Of a stretch of DNA of 64,000 nt, positions 38,282 to 46,098 are shown piece after piece. Numbering within the stretch: the stretch's first letter is position 1; every line of letters begins with the position of its first letter. The position numbers and the translations under genes were made by a program. The stretch spans positions 99,284-163,283 of the forward strand of contig JAKAMG010000005.1 in assembly GCA_021812985.1 (NCBI GenBank), in the 5' to 3' direction. A model generated the notes under the pieces. It was given only the letters and a program-made list of their open reading frames with translations. It did not search any database and had not been told where the DNA came from. The stretch comes from Bacteroidota bacterium (lineage in GTDB: Bacteria > Bacteroidota > Ignavibacteria > Kryptoniales > JAKASW01).

Positions 38282-38438
38282 TATCGAAATGTAAAATCCA
38301 GGAGAAAGTAACCCGGGCTATCGCAGGGAGGGCGGAGGAGGAGATCCAATGTCTGAACGGACTTTCCCCCGACACGAGACGAAGACATATATAAAGATAA
38401 ATGTGGGTTATCCGCGATTGACCCTCGCGGGAGGTATG

Positions 38439-39152
38439 CTATTGCTTGACTTGAAAATCGACGGTGACTGTCCCCGACTTCGGGACTACCACCCGTACTG
38501 ACTGCGGCCTGTAGTAGCCGAACCATGCCTTGAGGGAGTAAGTACCCGGCGGTATCCCTTTGATAACGTAATTGCCCTCGCTGTCGCTGACGGCGAAATA
38601 CGGGTTTTGCAGTACCACGATCCATGCCTGCATGTCGGGATGGATATCACAGAGTATGAGGGCATTGCAGCCGGGCTTTTCGAACGTGTGGGTTTTGCTC
38701 TCGCCGGGAGGAAACGAACCAAGGTTGAAATCCCCCGCGCAGGGAGAAGGGGTGAAAACATCATGGAGCACTTCGTCGCTGTTCAGAAACTTTACCGTTG
38801 TGCCGGCGAGGATCGGGAGCACCTCAGGCATGAACATCAAATGTTTCTGGTCAATCACGGCGGGTTCTTTGGGAGGCACAAAGGCACCGTCGACGTTCTC
38901 TATGTAGACCACAACGTTCGCGTTGCTCGTGCCGCCAGACACAGCGACTCTTCCCTTCACGTCCCCGGCGAATGAAACTACGGTGAGCGAAAGGAGGAGA
39001 GATGCTATAAGGAAAGCCTTCAGGGAAGGTCCTGGGAGTAGCCCGCAGAGGTGAGCAGACTTACTGTCATCTCCCCCGCAGGCCGTGAAAATCGTTGATG
39101 AGTCGAACGACTCTCCCTTCCGACTCTTACTTCCCTTCTTTTGTCTTCGCAT
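38439..39152 (-). CDS. Exported cupredoxin-like protein with carboxypeptidase-regulatory domain
   Basis: The frame is open from an ATG at 39152, which overlaps the tetrahaem gene by 26 bases. The true start is uncertain because the export signal (LKAFLIASLLLSLTVVSFAG) begins about 44 residues in. The mature part is a plastocyanin-like fold (MPEVLPILAGTTVKFLNSDEVLHDVF ... ALILCDIHPDMQAWIVV). Its His...Cys-x-x-His-x-x-x-Met spacing could bind a type 1 copper. A carboxypeptidase-regulatory-like domain follows (AVSDSEGNYVIKGIPPGTYSLKAWFGYY). Such proteins carry electrons or sense copper in the periplasm. As the last gene of the electron-transfer operon it may accept electrons from the cytochromes. 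A non-redox role remains possible. Confidence 0.78.
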   Translation of the reverse strand: MRRQKKGSKSRKGESFDSSTIFTACGGDDSKSAHLCGLLPGPSLKAFLIASLLLSLTVVSFAGDVKGRVAVSGGTSNANVVVYIENVDGAFVPPKEPAVIDQKHLMFMPEVLPILAGTTVKFLNSDEVLHDVFTPSPCAGDFNLGSFPPGESKTHTFEKPGCNALILCDIHPDMQAWIVVLQNPYFAVSDSEGNYVIKGIPPGTYSLKAWFGYYRPQSVRVVVPKSGTVTVDFQVKQ

Positions 39153-40284
39153 CTATGAAAAGATACAAAGATTTCACATCATTTGGCATTAGCTCGGGGA
39201 GCTTTTTCCCGTGAGCGAGAAGCACTTCCTCCATCTTTGGGGCATGGTTCCAGAGCGCCGCGAGGAACTCATCTTCGTTTCTGAAATGGGCGAACTTATC
39301 GATCGTCGGGGCATCGACCTTGTTCCCTGCGACGTGGCAGTTTTCACACCCCTTCTCCTTGAAGAGACGCGCTCCCGATTCCGCCGAACCCTCGGCCCGC
39401 GGAAGGTTTTTGAAGTACAGATAGGAGATGACGTCCGCCATCTCATCGCCTGTAAAGGATGGGTACTTGAGTCCCATCTTCTTCATGGTGCTGGCCATCT
39501 TGCCGGAGTGATTCCACATTGCACCTGCAATCTCAGTAACACTCTGGTCCGCTTTCATGCGATCAAGCGTCGGTCCAATCGGCTTCTCCACATGGCAGTA
39601 GTAGCATCCTTTGGACTTGAAAAGCTGTTCGCCGCGAACCGGACTCCCGGGATAAGAATAGATCTTGTCTTCGGTCTTCAGCGAGCTCGCTCCGCGGATA
39701 TAAGCGGTGAGGTCCGCGAACTCATTATCTGAAAATGAGGGGAGCCTTATCCCCTTCCTTATTCCCCGCTCGTGCATTAGAGTGGAATGATTCCACATGA
39801 CCTCAGCCAGATGTATCGGCGAGACGTAGATTTTCATGCTGTCCAATGCGACCTTCCCGGGAACAGCTCTTCCAACCGAGTGGCATCTGGCGCAGCCCTT
39901 CGTCGAAAACAGATGCCTGCCGGTGGAGATGTTCCCTGGCTGTCCCAGGAACCGGACGAAATAGAGAAAATCGCTCAACTCCTTAACGTCCTGTCCTGTA
40001 AAGGAGGGCCTCTTCGTGCCAGTCTGGGCCATCACGAGAAACATCTTTGACGAGTGGTTCCACATTTTGGACAGGAGATAGAAATCATCCCCGGAGAAAA
40101 TCTTCTTGCCAAAATCCGGTCCGGTCGTCCCGCCGCTTCCATAAACCGAATGACAACTGATGCATCCTTGTTTCTCGAAAACCACTCTTCCTGCCATGGG
40201 GTTCTCAGGCAATTGCTGAGCCGTGGCAATCGACAGGAAGAGCAGGAAAACGACAACTGTTTTAACCGTGAAGTTCTTTTTCAT
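39127..40284 (-). CDS. Tetrahaem c-type cytochrome made of four tandem monohaem domains
   Basis: The 385-residue protein has a signal peptide (MKKNFTVKTVVVFLLFLSIATAQ) and a GAGGAT ribosome site. Four domains of about 90 residues each carry one haem motif: CISCH, CARCH, CYYCH and CENCH. Each is followed by a W-N-H-x-x-x-M signature (MWNHSSKM, MWNHSTLM, MWNHSGKM, LWNHAPKM) that may supply the distal ligand. The repeats show that the gene grew by duplication of a monohaem unit. It should be a periplasmic electron carrier. It lies downstream of the NrfD and small membrane-protein genes and overlaps the cupredoxin frame. Confidence 0.9.
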   Translation of the reverse strand: MKKNFTVKTVVVFLLFLSIATAQQLPENPMAGRVVFEKQGCISCHSVYGSGGTTGPDFGKKIFSGDDFYLLSKMWNHSSKMFLVMAQTGTKRPSFTGQDVKELSDFLYFVRFLGQPGNISTGRHLFSTKGCARCHSVGRAVPGKVALDSMKIYVSPIHLAEVMWNHSTLMHERGIRKGIRLPSFSDNEFADLTAYIRGASSLKTEDKIYSYPGSPVRGEQLFKSKGCYYCHVEKPIGPTLDRMKADQSVTEIAGAMWNHSGKMASTMKKMGLKYPSFTGDEMADVISYLYFKNLPRAEGSAESGARLFKEKGCENCHVAGNKVDAPTIDKFAHFRNEDEFLAALWNHAPKMEEVLLAHGKKLPELMPNDVKSLYLFIDAKTKEGK

Positions 40285-40353
40285 AAGGATATCCTCTGCT
40301 TTCGCTTCATCGCGTTCCTCGCGTGATGAAGCTGAGATGGTTTGAACATCGCA

Positions 40354-40587
40354 TCAGGCTTCATGGGCGTGCTTATGAAGACTGAAGAACACATAGGACA
40401 GCACCCCGGCAAGGATCCAGAACACTGTTATTGCGAACACGCTTATGTACAGTGAAGCCGTTTGCTGGTCCTTCACCTGATTCGAGATCACAACAAGATT
40501 GACAAACCAGGTCGTTACGCTGATGGCGAGTATCCAATTGAACGAGAGCGTAAGCAACTGTATGTAATAGACTGTTTTCTCTTTCAT
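40354..40587 (-). CDS. Small two-helix membrane protein in the electron-transfer operon
   Basis: The 77-residue product has two hydrophobic segments at about 10-32 and 46-70. It ends in a short His-containing tail (FFSLHKHAHEA). AGGGACATGACAAA precedes the ATG. I do not recognise the family. Its position between the NrfD subunit and the tetrahaem cytochrome suggests an accessory membrane subunit of the same complex, like the small subunits seen in alternative complex III and oxidase operons (inference). Confidence 0.7.
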   Translation of the reverse strand: MKEKTVYYIQLLTLSFNWILAISVTTWFVNLVVISNQVKDQQTASLYISVFAITVFWILAGVLSYVFFSLHKHAHEA

Positions 40588-40660
40588 TTTGTCATGTCCC
40601 TTCGATACTCTTTTACAATTCCGCTTTTAGAAACGAGGATTTCAGATGTGTTCTCGCGGG

Positions 40661-42025
40661 TCACAGCTCTGCCTTCACTGAAGCTTCAACTTTTGCTTCC
40701 TCGGGATGCCCAGGGAGGTACTCTCTCAGTCTCATCGAGACTTCATGCACGCTGCTCTCCCGCCCTTCCTTCGTTTCCCAGATAGATATCAGCGGGAAGA
40801 TTTTGGAGAATCCCATGAAACCAAGGATGAACGCCGAAGTCGCGGCCGCGGCTATCCCTAACTCAGTTATTGAAGGCGTATACATGCCGGTCGGATAAGG
40901 GAGTCTCGGGTTTGCCAATGTCGGTATAATTATGATCAACCTTTCGAGCCACATCCCGATCACCACTCCTATCGAAGCTACAAGGATGCCCTTTATTGTC
41001 TTTGTCTTTTTGTTACTGAGGATGATCACGGGCATAACGAAGTTCACGAGAACCATGAGCCAAAAATAAGGCCAGTACGCGCCTATGAACTTATAGTCGA
41101 AAACCCTCATCTCTGCCGGCTCGTGGCCGTAGAAAGTGGTCAGATACTCCGCGAAGGTGAAGTATGTCCAAAGCAGCGAGACGACGAGCAGAAGGGTCCC
41201 GAGATACTGGAAATGGATCTCCTTCAGGTAGTCCTCGAAGTGGTACAACTTCCGGAAAGCGATCATGACGATAACGAGGGCGGCGATGCCCGAGTATATG
41301 GCGCCGACGACGAAGTATGGTCCGAAGATCGTGCTATGCCACCCTGGCTGGAGCGTCATGCCGAATATCCAGGCGATGATAGTGTGAACCGATATAGCGA
41401 TCGGGATTACCATGACCATTAGTATGTTGATGGCTTTTTCGAGGGCGTGCTTCTGCTTAGGCGTACCCTTGTAACCCCAGGCAAGTATCTTGTAAAGGTT
41501 CTGGAGCTTGCCTCCGCGGTCGCGCAGGAGGGCGATATCGGGGATCATCGGGATATACAGATAGATAGTCGAAGCAGTGAAATAAGCCGTGACGCTCGTG
41601 AGGTCCCAGAGGAGTGGAGACTGCAGGCGTCCTCTCTCGAAGAGGTGCAGTATCCTGTCCGGCCTTCCAAGATCGATCACGGGGTGAAGTCCGCCGATAG
41701 CGAGCACTATGCCGGTTATGACCTCTGCCATCCTGGTTATTGGCCTGCGCCATTCCGCCTTGGAGAGGCGCAGTATGGCTGAGATCAGGGTGCCGGCGTG
41801 CGATATGCCTATGAAGAACACAAAGTCCACTATGTAAAAAGCCCATGACACAGGCTCGTCCATCCCGGTGGCGCCAAGACCATAGAGGAGCTGATGGATA
41901 TAGCATCCAAGCCCGAACAGGAAAACTCCCGTCAGTACCACCACGGCAATGTAAAAGCTCTTGCTTGTCTCGTAGATGGGCCTGAACAGCGTTTCGTCTT
42001 CGTCGTGTAAGTCTACGTAACTCAT
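40661..42025 (-). CDS. NrfD/PsrC-type (ActC-like) quinol-interacting membrane subunit
   Basis: I chose the ATG at 42025 (MSYVDLHDEDETLFRPI) with AGGAAATCAGGAA upstream. A TTG at 42049 overlaps the ferredoxin stop. The 454-residue protein has about ten membrane segments. It shows NrfD-family sequence (WAFYIVDFVFFIGISHAGTLISAILRL, GGLHPVIDLGRPDRILHLF, YFTFAEYLTTFYGHEP). This family oxidises or reduces quinol at the membrane and passes electrons to the ferredoxin subunit. Together with the upstream ferredoxin and molybdopterin-family genes it forms the core of a complex-iron-sulfur-molybdoenzyme-like unit of the ACIII/Qrc/Psr type. The length matches ActC-type proteins. Confidence 0.9.
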   Translation of the reverse strand: MSYVDLHDEDETLFRPIYETSKSFYIAVVVLTGVFLFGLGCYIHQLLYGLGATGMDEPVSWAFYIVDFVFFIGISHAGTLISAILRLSKAEWRRPITRMAEVITGIVLAIGGLHPVIDLGRPDRILHLFERGRLQSPLLWDLTSVTAYFTASTIYLYIPMIPDIALLRDRGGKLQNLYKILAWGYKGTPKQKHALEKAINILMVMVIPIAISVHTIIAWIFGMTLQPGWHSTIFGPYFVVGAIYSGIAALVIVMIAFRKLYHFEDYLKEIHFQYLGTLLLVVSLLWTYFTFAEYLTTFYGHEPAEMRVFDYKFIGAYWPYFWLMVLVNFVMPVIILSNKKTKTIKGILVASIGVVIGMWLERLIIIIPTLANPRLPYPTGMYTPSITELGIAAAATSAFILGFMGFSKIFPLISIWETKEGRESSVHEVSMRLREYLPGHPEEAKVEASVKAEL

Positions 42026-42041
42026 TTCCTGATTTCCTTTT

Positions 42042-42728
42042 TCATTCAATTGCGTTCAGGTATCTGACCTTCGGGACAGTCCCGAGTTCCTCGAGGAGTC
42101 CGAATGCGCGGTAATCGCGCGAGGCAACCGAGACGTCGCTCTTCTTGTCATCGAGGTCGCCAAAAGTTATCGCATCGACCGGGCACGCCTCGACGCAGGC
42201 AGGCACGTAATCTCCGGGCTCAAGCTCCCTGTGTTCGGCCTTGGCCTTCTCTGACGCGTCCTGGAGACGATGCACGCAGAACGTGCACTTCTCGACGATA
42301 CCCTTCGGTCTGACAGACACGTCGGGGTTGTAAGTCTTCTCGACCTCCTTGGGCTGCGCCTGCCTGTCCCAGTTAAACACCTTGACGGTGTACGGGCAGT
42401 TTGCCATGCAATAGCGGCACCCGATGCACTGAGGATATATCTGGGCAACTATCCCGTCTTCCCGGATGTAAGTCGCTCTAACCGGGCAAACCTTTATGCA
42501 GGATGGCTCATCGCACTGCATGCAGTTCCGCGGAAGCGTCTTGGGCTTTATGTTCGGGTAATCGCCGTCGAACTCCATCGTCAGCATCTTCATCCAGAAC
42601 ATTGCTCTTCCGTGCTGAGCGTCGTCCTCGGAAACTATCTGGACGTTGTTCTCGACTTTGCATGCTGTTACGCAAGCCTGACAGGACGTGCACTTGTTGA
42701 GATCTATTACCATTCCATACTTTGGCAT
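42042..42728 (-). CDS. Ferredoxin subunit with four Fe-S cluster motifs (DmsB/PsrB/QrcC-like)
   Basis: The 228-residue protein has four Cys motifs: CTSCQACVTAC near residue 13, CMQCDEPSCIKVCP, CIGCRYCMANCPY and CTFCVHRL...CVEACP. They should bind four cubane clusters, as in DmsB, NrfC or PsrB proteins. It carries electrons between the NrfD membrane subunit and the molybdopterin-family subunit. It has no signal peptide of its own and may be exported together with the twin-arginine partner. CAGGAG precedes the ATG. It lies 129 bases after the molybdopterin-family gene and 16 bases before the NrfD start. Confidence 0.93.
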   Translation of the reverse strand: MPKYGMVIDLNKCTSCQACVTACKVENNVQIVSEDDAQHGRAMFWMKMLTMEFDGDYPNIKPKTLPRNCMQCDEPSCIKVCPVRATYIREDGIVAQIYPQCIGCRYCMANCPYTVKVFNWDRQAQPKEVEKTYNPDVSVRPKGIVEKCTFCVHRLQDASEKAKAEHRELEPGDYVPACVEACPVDAITFGDLDDKKSDVSVASRDYRAFGLLEELGTVPKVRYLNAIE

Positions 42729-42857
42729 AATTACTCCTGCTAACGATTTTTCAAGGCAACATACTCTAGAGACGAATGAGGAACCGCTCTTCGCCAGGAA
42801 GAACCGGTCGCCCGGGAAATCTCACTGTTAATTTTCGCGTCTTCCATTTTGAAATGC

Positions 42858-45017
42858 TCAACCGACTTTTGCGGCAGTCTCTGAGAACGACGCGCTTCCC
42901 GTCTCTTCATTGAAGACTTCATCGCAATACTGCAGCGGGTTGGAACCGTAAGTCTTCGCCGTAACCGTGTGACCAAGTCCGAACGGAACATCAATGTTCC
43001 CCGGCATGACTGCGGGGTTGTAGATGGCAGTAGCTTCGAAGGAGCCCTTGGCCGTCCCAACCTTCACGCTGCTACGGTCTTCTATCGCAAACTTCTTCGC
43101 GGTGTCCGGATTGATCTCAATCCAGATAGCGTAGTAGACATCCCTTTCGACGCCGAACTGTTCGTTCAGGTAGGAATTCCGAAGCATGTTTCCCTTGTAG
43201 TCGAGATTCTTCATGAAGACATTCAGCCTTAAAGAGCCTTTCTGCCCTCCTGCCGCAGTCCGAGATCCCTTGCCCGCCGGCGCGAGCTGCGCAGTCGTCA
43301 GGGACAGTTTCGGTCTGAACGCCTCCGTTTCGGGGAACGGATTCCACCAGCCGCCGTACCTCTGGATCTGATCCCAGAAGTCGTCGAAGCTCGAGTAAGA
43401 TGTCATCTGCCAGCCCGCTTGGTGAAGGCTCTTCTCGAGGCCGGTCGGCTTCTTTTGGTCCATCAGCATTCCCTTGCCTCGCTTGTAGACGGGCTTCAGG
43501 TATGATTGCAGATAGTCTGAGTACTTCTTGTAGTCCCACTTCTTCGAGGGCTCCAGATCGCCGACGAGCCTGACGAGAAGGTCACCTGTGTGGACGGTCG
43601 AATAAAAGGGCTTCAGTACGGGCTGCTGCATGCTGATGACCGGCGCGCCCGTGACCGTGGAAGAGAAGGCTTCGAGTCTCTCCAGATCATCGTGGTCGGG
43701 GATAATCAGGCTCGCAAGCTCGCTAGTCTCGTCGATGAACGGCGAGAAACTCACGACCATCGGTATGTCGGCGATAGCCTTCTTAAGGGCCTCAGCGTTG
43801 GGAGAATTGAAAACGAAGTTGCTTCTGTAAATCATCAGCACTTTGAGGTCCTTGTCGCCGATGATCATATTCGGATTCCAGCCTTTCCCGGTCGGTTTCT
43901 CCTCCTTGCTCGAGGAGAAATCGGGAAGCTCCTGATTCTTCAACTTGCCGTAACCTGCGAACGCCTTCATGGCGTTCAGCGCCAGGATCGCGTAAGCATT
44001 TCTCGTCCCGTTGGATGAATGGAGGATCGACTCGTCGAAGTACGCTGCCGGTGAGGAGGCCGTTGAGAATTTGCGGGCCGTCTCGATTATGTATTTTGAC
44101 GGCACGCCGGTCCTGGCCTCGACTTCCGCGGGGCTATACTGTTCTTGGACAAGCTTGCTGAAGCCGTCGAAGTCCGCGAATTCACTCTTTACGAAGTTCT
44201 TGTCGTAGTTGCCGTCGTTCAGGATCACGTAGACCAGCGACAGGGCGACGTCCTCGTAGTACTCGGGGAGGACGGGGATCCAGCGGCTCGACTTGAACGC
44301 GCTGGGCGAGAGCTTCGGTGAGAAGGTGACGAACTCATGACGCTTCGCCCTGAAGTCGTTTATGGCGCGAGAGAAATATGAAGGGCTCTCGGACACTTCC
44401 GTCAACTGCGCACCGAAGTTTATTATAAAATCGCACTTGCTGAAATCTATGAAGTCAGGCTTATCGTTCGAGACGGAAGAGTAAGGGCTCACGGACATCG
44501 ATGCAAAGTCGTCAACCCACACTTTATCAGAATTAATGCCGGACATGAATTCCCGTATCAGCCCTCCCATGAAGGCTGACTCAGTCTGGGCGGCGAAAGC
44601 GCTGGCACCCTTGGTCTTTCCAAGAAGCGCATTCGAAAGCATCCTGTAGGCTTCTATATATGATATTTCCTGAAACTTCCCGTTCACCTTCTTCATCGGG
44701 GAGGTAAGCCGATCAGGGTGGTACAGGCTCTCAACCGACGTCAGACCGATCGGGCAAACGCCGCCGTTGTTGGGAGGGGCGAGAGGGTTGCCGAACGCCT
44801 GCACAGGGAGGCCGTCGATGAGACGTATGCGGAGGCCGCACTTGCCGGGGCATTTCGCGCAAGTCGTCATCTTCCAGGTCTCGATTCGCGGCCCCTTATA
44901 AAGGAGCGGGATGACCGCGTTAGGAATCTTTATCAGGGCTTCTCCGACCCCGCCGACAGCGAATCCGACAATCGATCCGCCCAGAAGTTTCACGAAATCT
45001 CGTCTATTTATTTCCAT
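42858..45017 (-). CDS. Molybdopterin-oxidoreductase-family large subunit (ActB/QrcB-like), twin-arginine signal
   Basis: The 719-residue protein starts with a twin-arginine signal (INRRDFVKLLGG, Arg5-Arg6). An N-terminal Fe-S site has cysteines 53, 56, 60 and 88 (CAKCPGKC ... GVCPIG). Molybdopterin-family domains follow, and a C-terminal beta-barrel domain (RDVYYAIWIEINPDTAKKFAI) comes last. In the segment where catalytic relatives have the Cys, Ser or SeCys metal ligand (about 160-200) I read DDFASMSVSPYSSV, with no Cys. This fits ActB and QrcB, which lack molybdenum. The role is then electron transfer from quinol to cytochrome rather than oxyanion reduction. A PsrA-like enzyme with an unusual ligand cannot be excluded. 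GGAGAAAC supports the start. Confidence 0.85.
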   Translation of the reverse strand: MEINRRDFVKLLGGSIVGFAVGGVGEALIKIPNAVIPLLYKGPRIETWKMTTCAKCPGKCGLRIRLIDGLPVQAFGNPLAPPNNGGVCPIGLTSVESLYHPDRLTSPMKKVNGKFQEISYIEAYRMLSNALLGKTKGASAFAAQTESAFMGGLIREFMSGINSDKVWVDDFASMSVSPYSSVSNDKPDFIDFSKCDFIINFGAQLTEVSESPSYFSRAINDFRAKRHEFVTFSPKLSPSAFKSSRWIPVLPEYYEDVALSLVYVILNDGNYDKNFVKSEFADFDGFSKLVQEQYSPAEVEARTGVPSKYIIETARKFSTASSPAAYFDESILHSSNGTRNAYAILALNAMKAFAGYGKLKNQELPDFSSSKEEKPTGKGWNPNMIIGDKDLKVLMIYRSNFVFNSPNAEALKKAIADIPMVVSFSPFIDETSELASLIIPDHDDLERLEAFSSTVTGAPVISMQQPVLKPFYSTVHTGDLLVRLVGDLEPSKKWDYKKYSDYLQSYLKPVYKRGKGMLMDQKKPTGLEKSLHQAGWQMTSYSSFDDFWDQIQRYGGWWNPFPETEAFRPKLSLTTAQLAPAGKGSRTAAGGQKGSLRLNVFMKNLDYKGNMLRNSYLNEQFGVERDVYYAIWIEINPDTAKKFAIEDRSSVKVGTAKGSFEATAIYNPAVMPGNIDVPFGLGHTVTAKTYGSNPLQYCDEVFNEETGSASFSETAAKVG

Positions 45018-45082
45018 AAAAATGTTTCTCCGTATAAGAAAAAATTGCCTGGCTTAACAGGACTGCCTTTGACACGCCCGAG

Positions 45083-45592
45083 TTATCTGTGGCAGTGCGA
45101 GCAGTCGGTCGTGACATGGTGCTTCACATGACAATTCCAGCAGTTCTGCATTTTGATCTGGAGGAACTGGGTCTGAGGCGGAGCAGTCAGCTGCGTCATG
45201 TCTCCGTGGCAGAGTTTGCAGTCGAGCTTTCCTATCCCGACATGCCTTCTGTGAGAGAACTTCACATAATCCGGCACATGATAGATCGAGTACCAGGGAA
45301 TCTGTTTGTGCTGGCTGACGTACTGGTACACCTGCAACTCGCCCGGGGTCTTTTTCATAGGCGTCGAATGGCAGGCTCCGCAGACTTCAATGTTAGGAAT
45401 GCTCGCCCGGTCACCCATCATGACACGCTGGTGACACGCCATGCAGGGTATCTTGTATTTCCCAGCGTGGAGGGCGTGATTGAAGGAGATCGGCTGGACC
45501 ACCTTCTCTTCCCTGTTGACCGCACTGCTTACGACGTACGCGCCTGCAGCGGCGCCCAGTGCGATGGCGAGGAGTATCAGTATTTTTTTCAT
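45083..45592 (-). CDS. Pentahaem c-type cytochrome (ActA/QrcA-like)
   Basis: The 169-residue protein has an N-terminal hydrophobic segment (MKKILILLAIALGAAAGAYVV) that may be a signal anchor. It has five haem motifs: CMACH, CGACH, CKLCH, CWNCH and CSHCH, and histidines elsewhere that could be axial ligands (FNHALHAGK, FSHRRHVG). ActA of alternative complex III is also a pentahaem protein at the head of its operon. That, and the next genes (molybdopterin-family, ferredoxin, NrfD), support the same role: taking electrons from the quinol-oxidising complex. A hairpin lies just upstream of its ribosome site. Confidence 0.9.
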   Translation of the reverse strand: MKKILILLAIALGAAAGAYVVSSAVNREEKVVQPISFNHALHAGKYKIPCMACHQRVMMGDRASIPNIEVCGACHSTPMKKTPGELQVYQYVSQHKQIPWYSIYHVPDYVKFSHRRHVGIGKLDCKLCHGDMTQLTAPPQTQFLQIKMQNCWNCHVKHHVTTDCSHCHR

Positions 45593-45611
45593 GAGATATC
45601 GCTTCGTTAGA

Positions 45612-45642
45612 ACCCTGCGGAGGCTGCAAACCCCCGCAGGGT
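45612..45642 (-). other. Strong mRNA hairpin between the monohaem and pentahaem cytochrome genes
   Basis: ACCCTGCGG (45612-45620) pairs with CCGCAGGGT (45634-45642), a perfect 9-bp stem with a 13-base loop. No good U-run follows on the minus strand. It may therefore be an attenuator or an mRNA-stability element that sets different levels for the genes on either side, rather than a full terminator. Confidence 0.45.
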
Positions 45643-45664
45643 CGTTTTCAATTCAGATGATTGA

Positions 45665-46084
45665 TTATTCAATTGTCCTGAGGAACTCAAGCACCGCGCG
45701 CGCCTGCTCCTTAGTGAGCTGTTGATCAGGCATCTTCGGGACGTTGGAGAACTGCTCCATCAGAGCCTTGATCTGAGGATCCTTCTCCTGCATCTCTGCA
45801 GTGTTCAACAGGTAATTCATGATGAAGACCGGAGTCTGCTTCTTCGCCACTCCGCGAAGCGGAGGCGCGAGCTTCGTTTCATCGATATCATGGCACAGAT
45901 AGCACTTCGAGTAGAAAATCGAATTCCCTTCGCTGACCATGTCCTGATCGATCTTTCCGATCTTCACCGATTTTATCGGACCGATACCGTTGTCAACAGC
46001 GCCTTTCTTTCCCTGCGGCACGAAGGCCATCATGAAGAGGACGGACGCCGATAAGAGCAACGTGGAGATTATTGTCTTTTTCAT
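45665..46084 (-). CDS. Monohaem c-type cytochrome
   Basis: I chose the ATG at 46084 (MKKTIISTLLLSASVLFMMAF), with AAGGAAAATGG upstream. An ATG two codons earlier is possible. The 139-residue protein has an export signal and one haem motif (SKCYLCHDI) preceded by GNSIFYSKC. A later Met in the segment VPKMPDQQLTKEQARAVLEFLRTI is the likely distal ligand, as in class I cytochromes c. It should be a soluble or anchored periplasmic carrier between the outer-membrane porin-cytochrome, encoded 14 bases upstream, and the inner-membrane complex. Confidence 0.88.
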   Translation of the reverse strand: MKKTIISTLLLSASVLFMMAFVPQGKKGAVDNGIGPIKSVKIGKIDQDMVSEGNSIFYSKCYLCHDIDETKLAPPLRGVAKKQTPVFIMNYLLNTAEMQEKDPQIKALMEQFSNVPKMPDQQLTKEQARAVLEFLRTIE

Positions 46085-46098
46085 TTCCATTTTCCTTT

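Noticed and set aside
38063..38438. Possible sigma-54 promoter upstream of the FucP-type transporter
   Set aside because: GG- and GC-like elements exist, but none has the required 12-base spacing.
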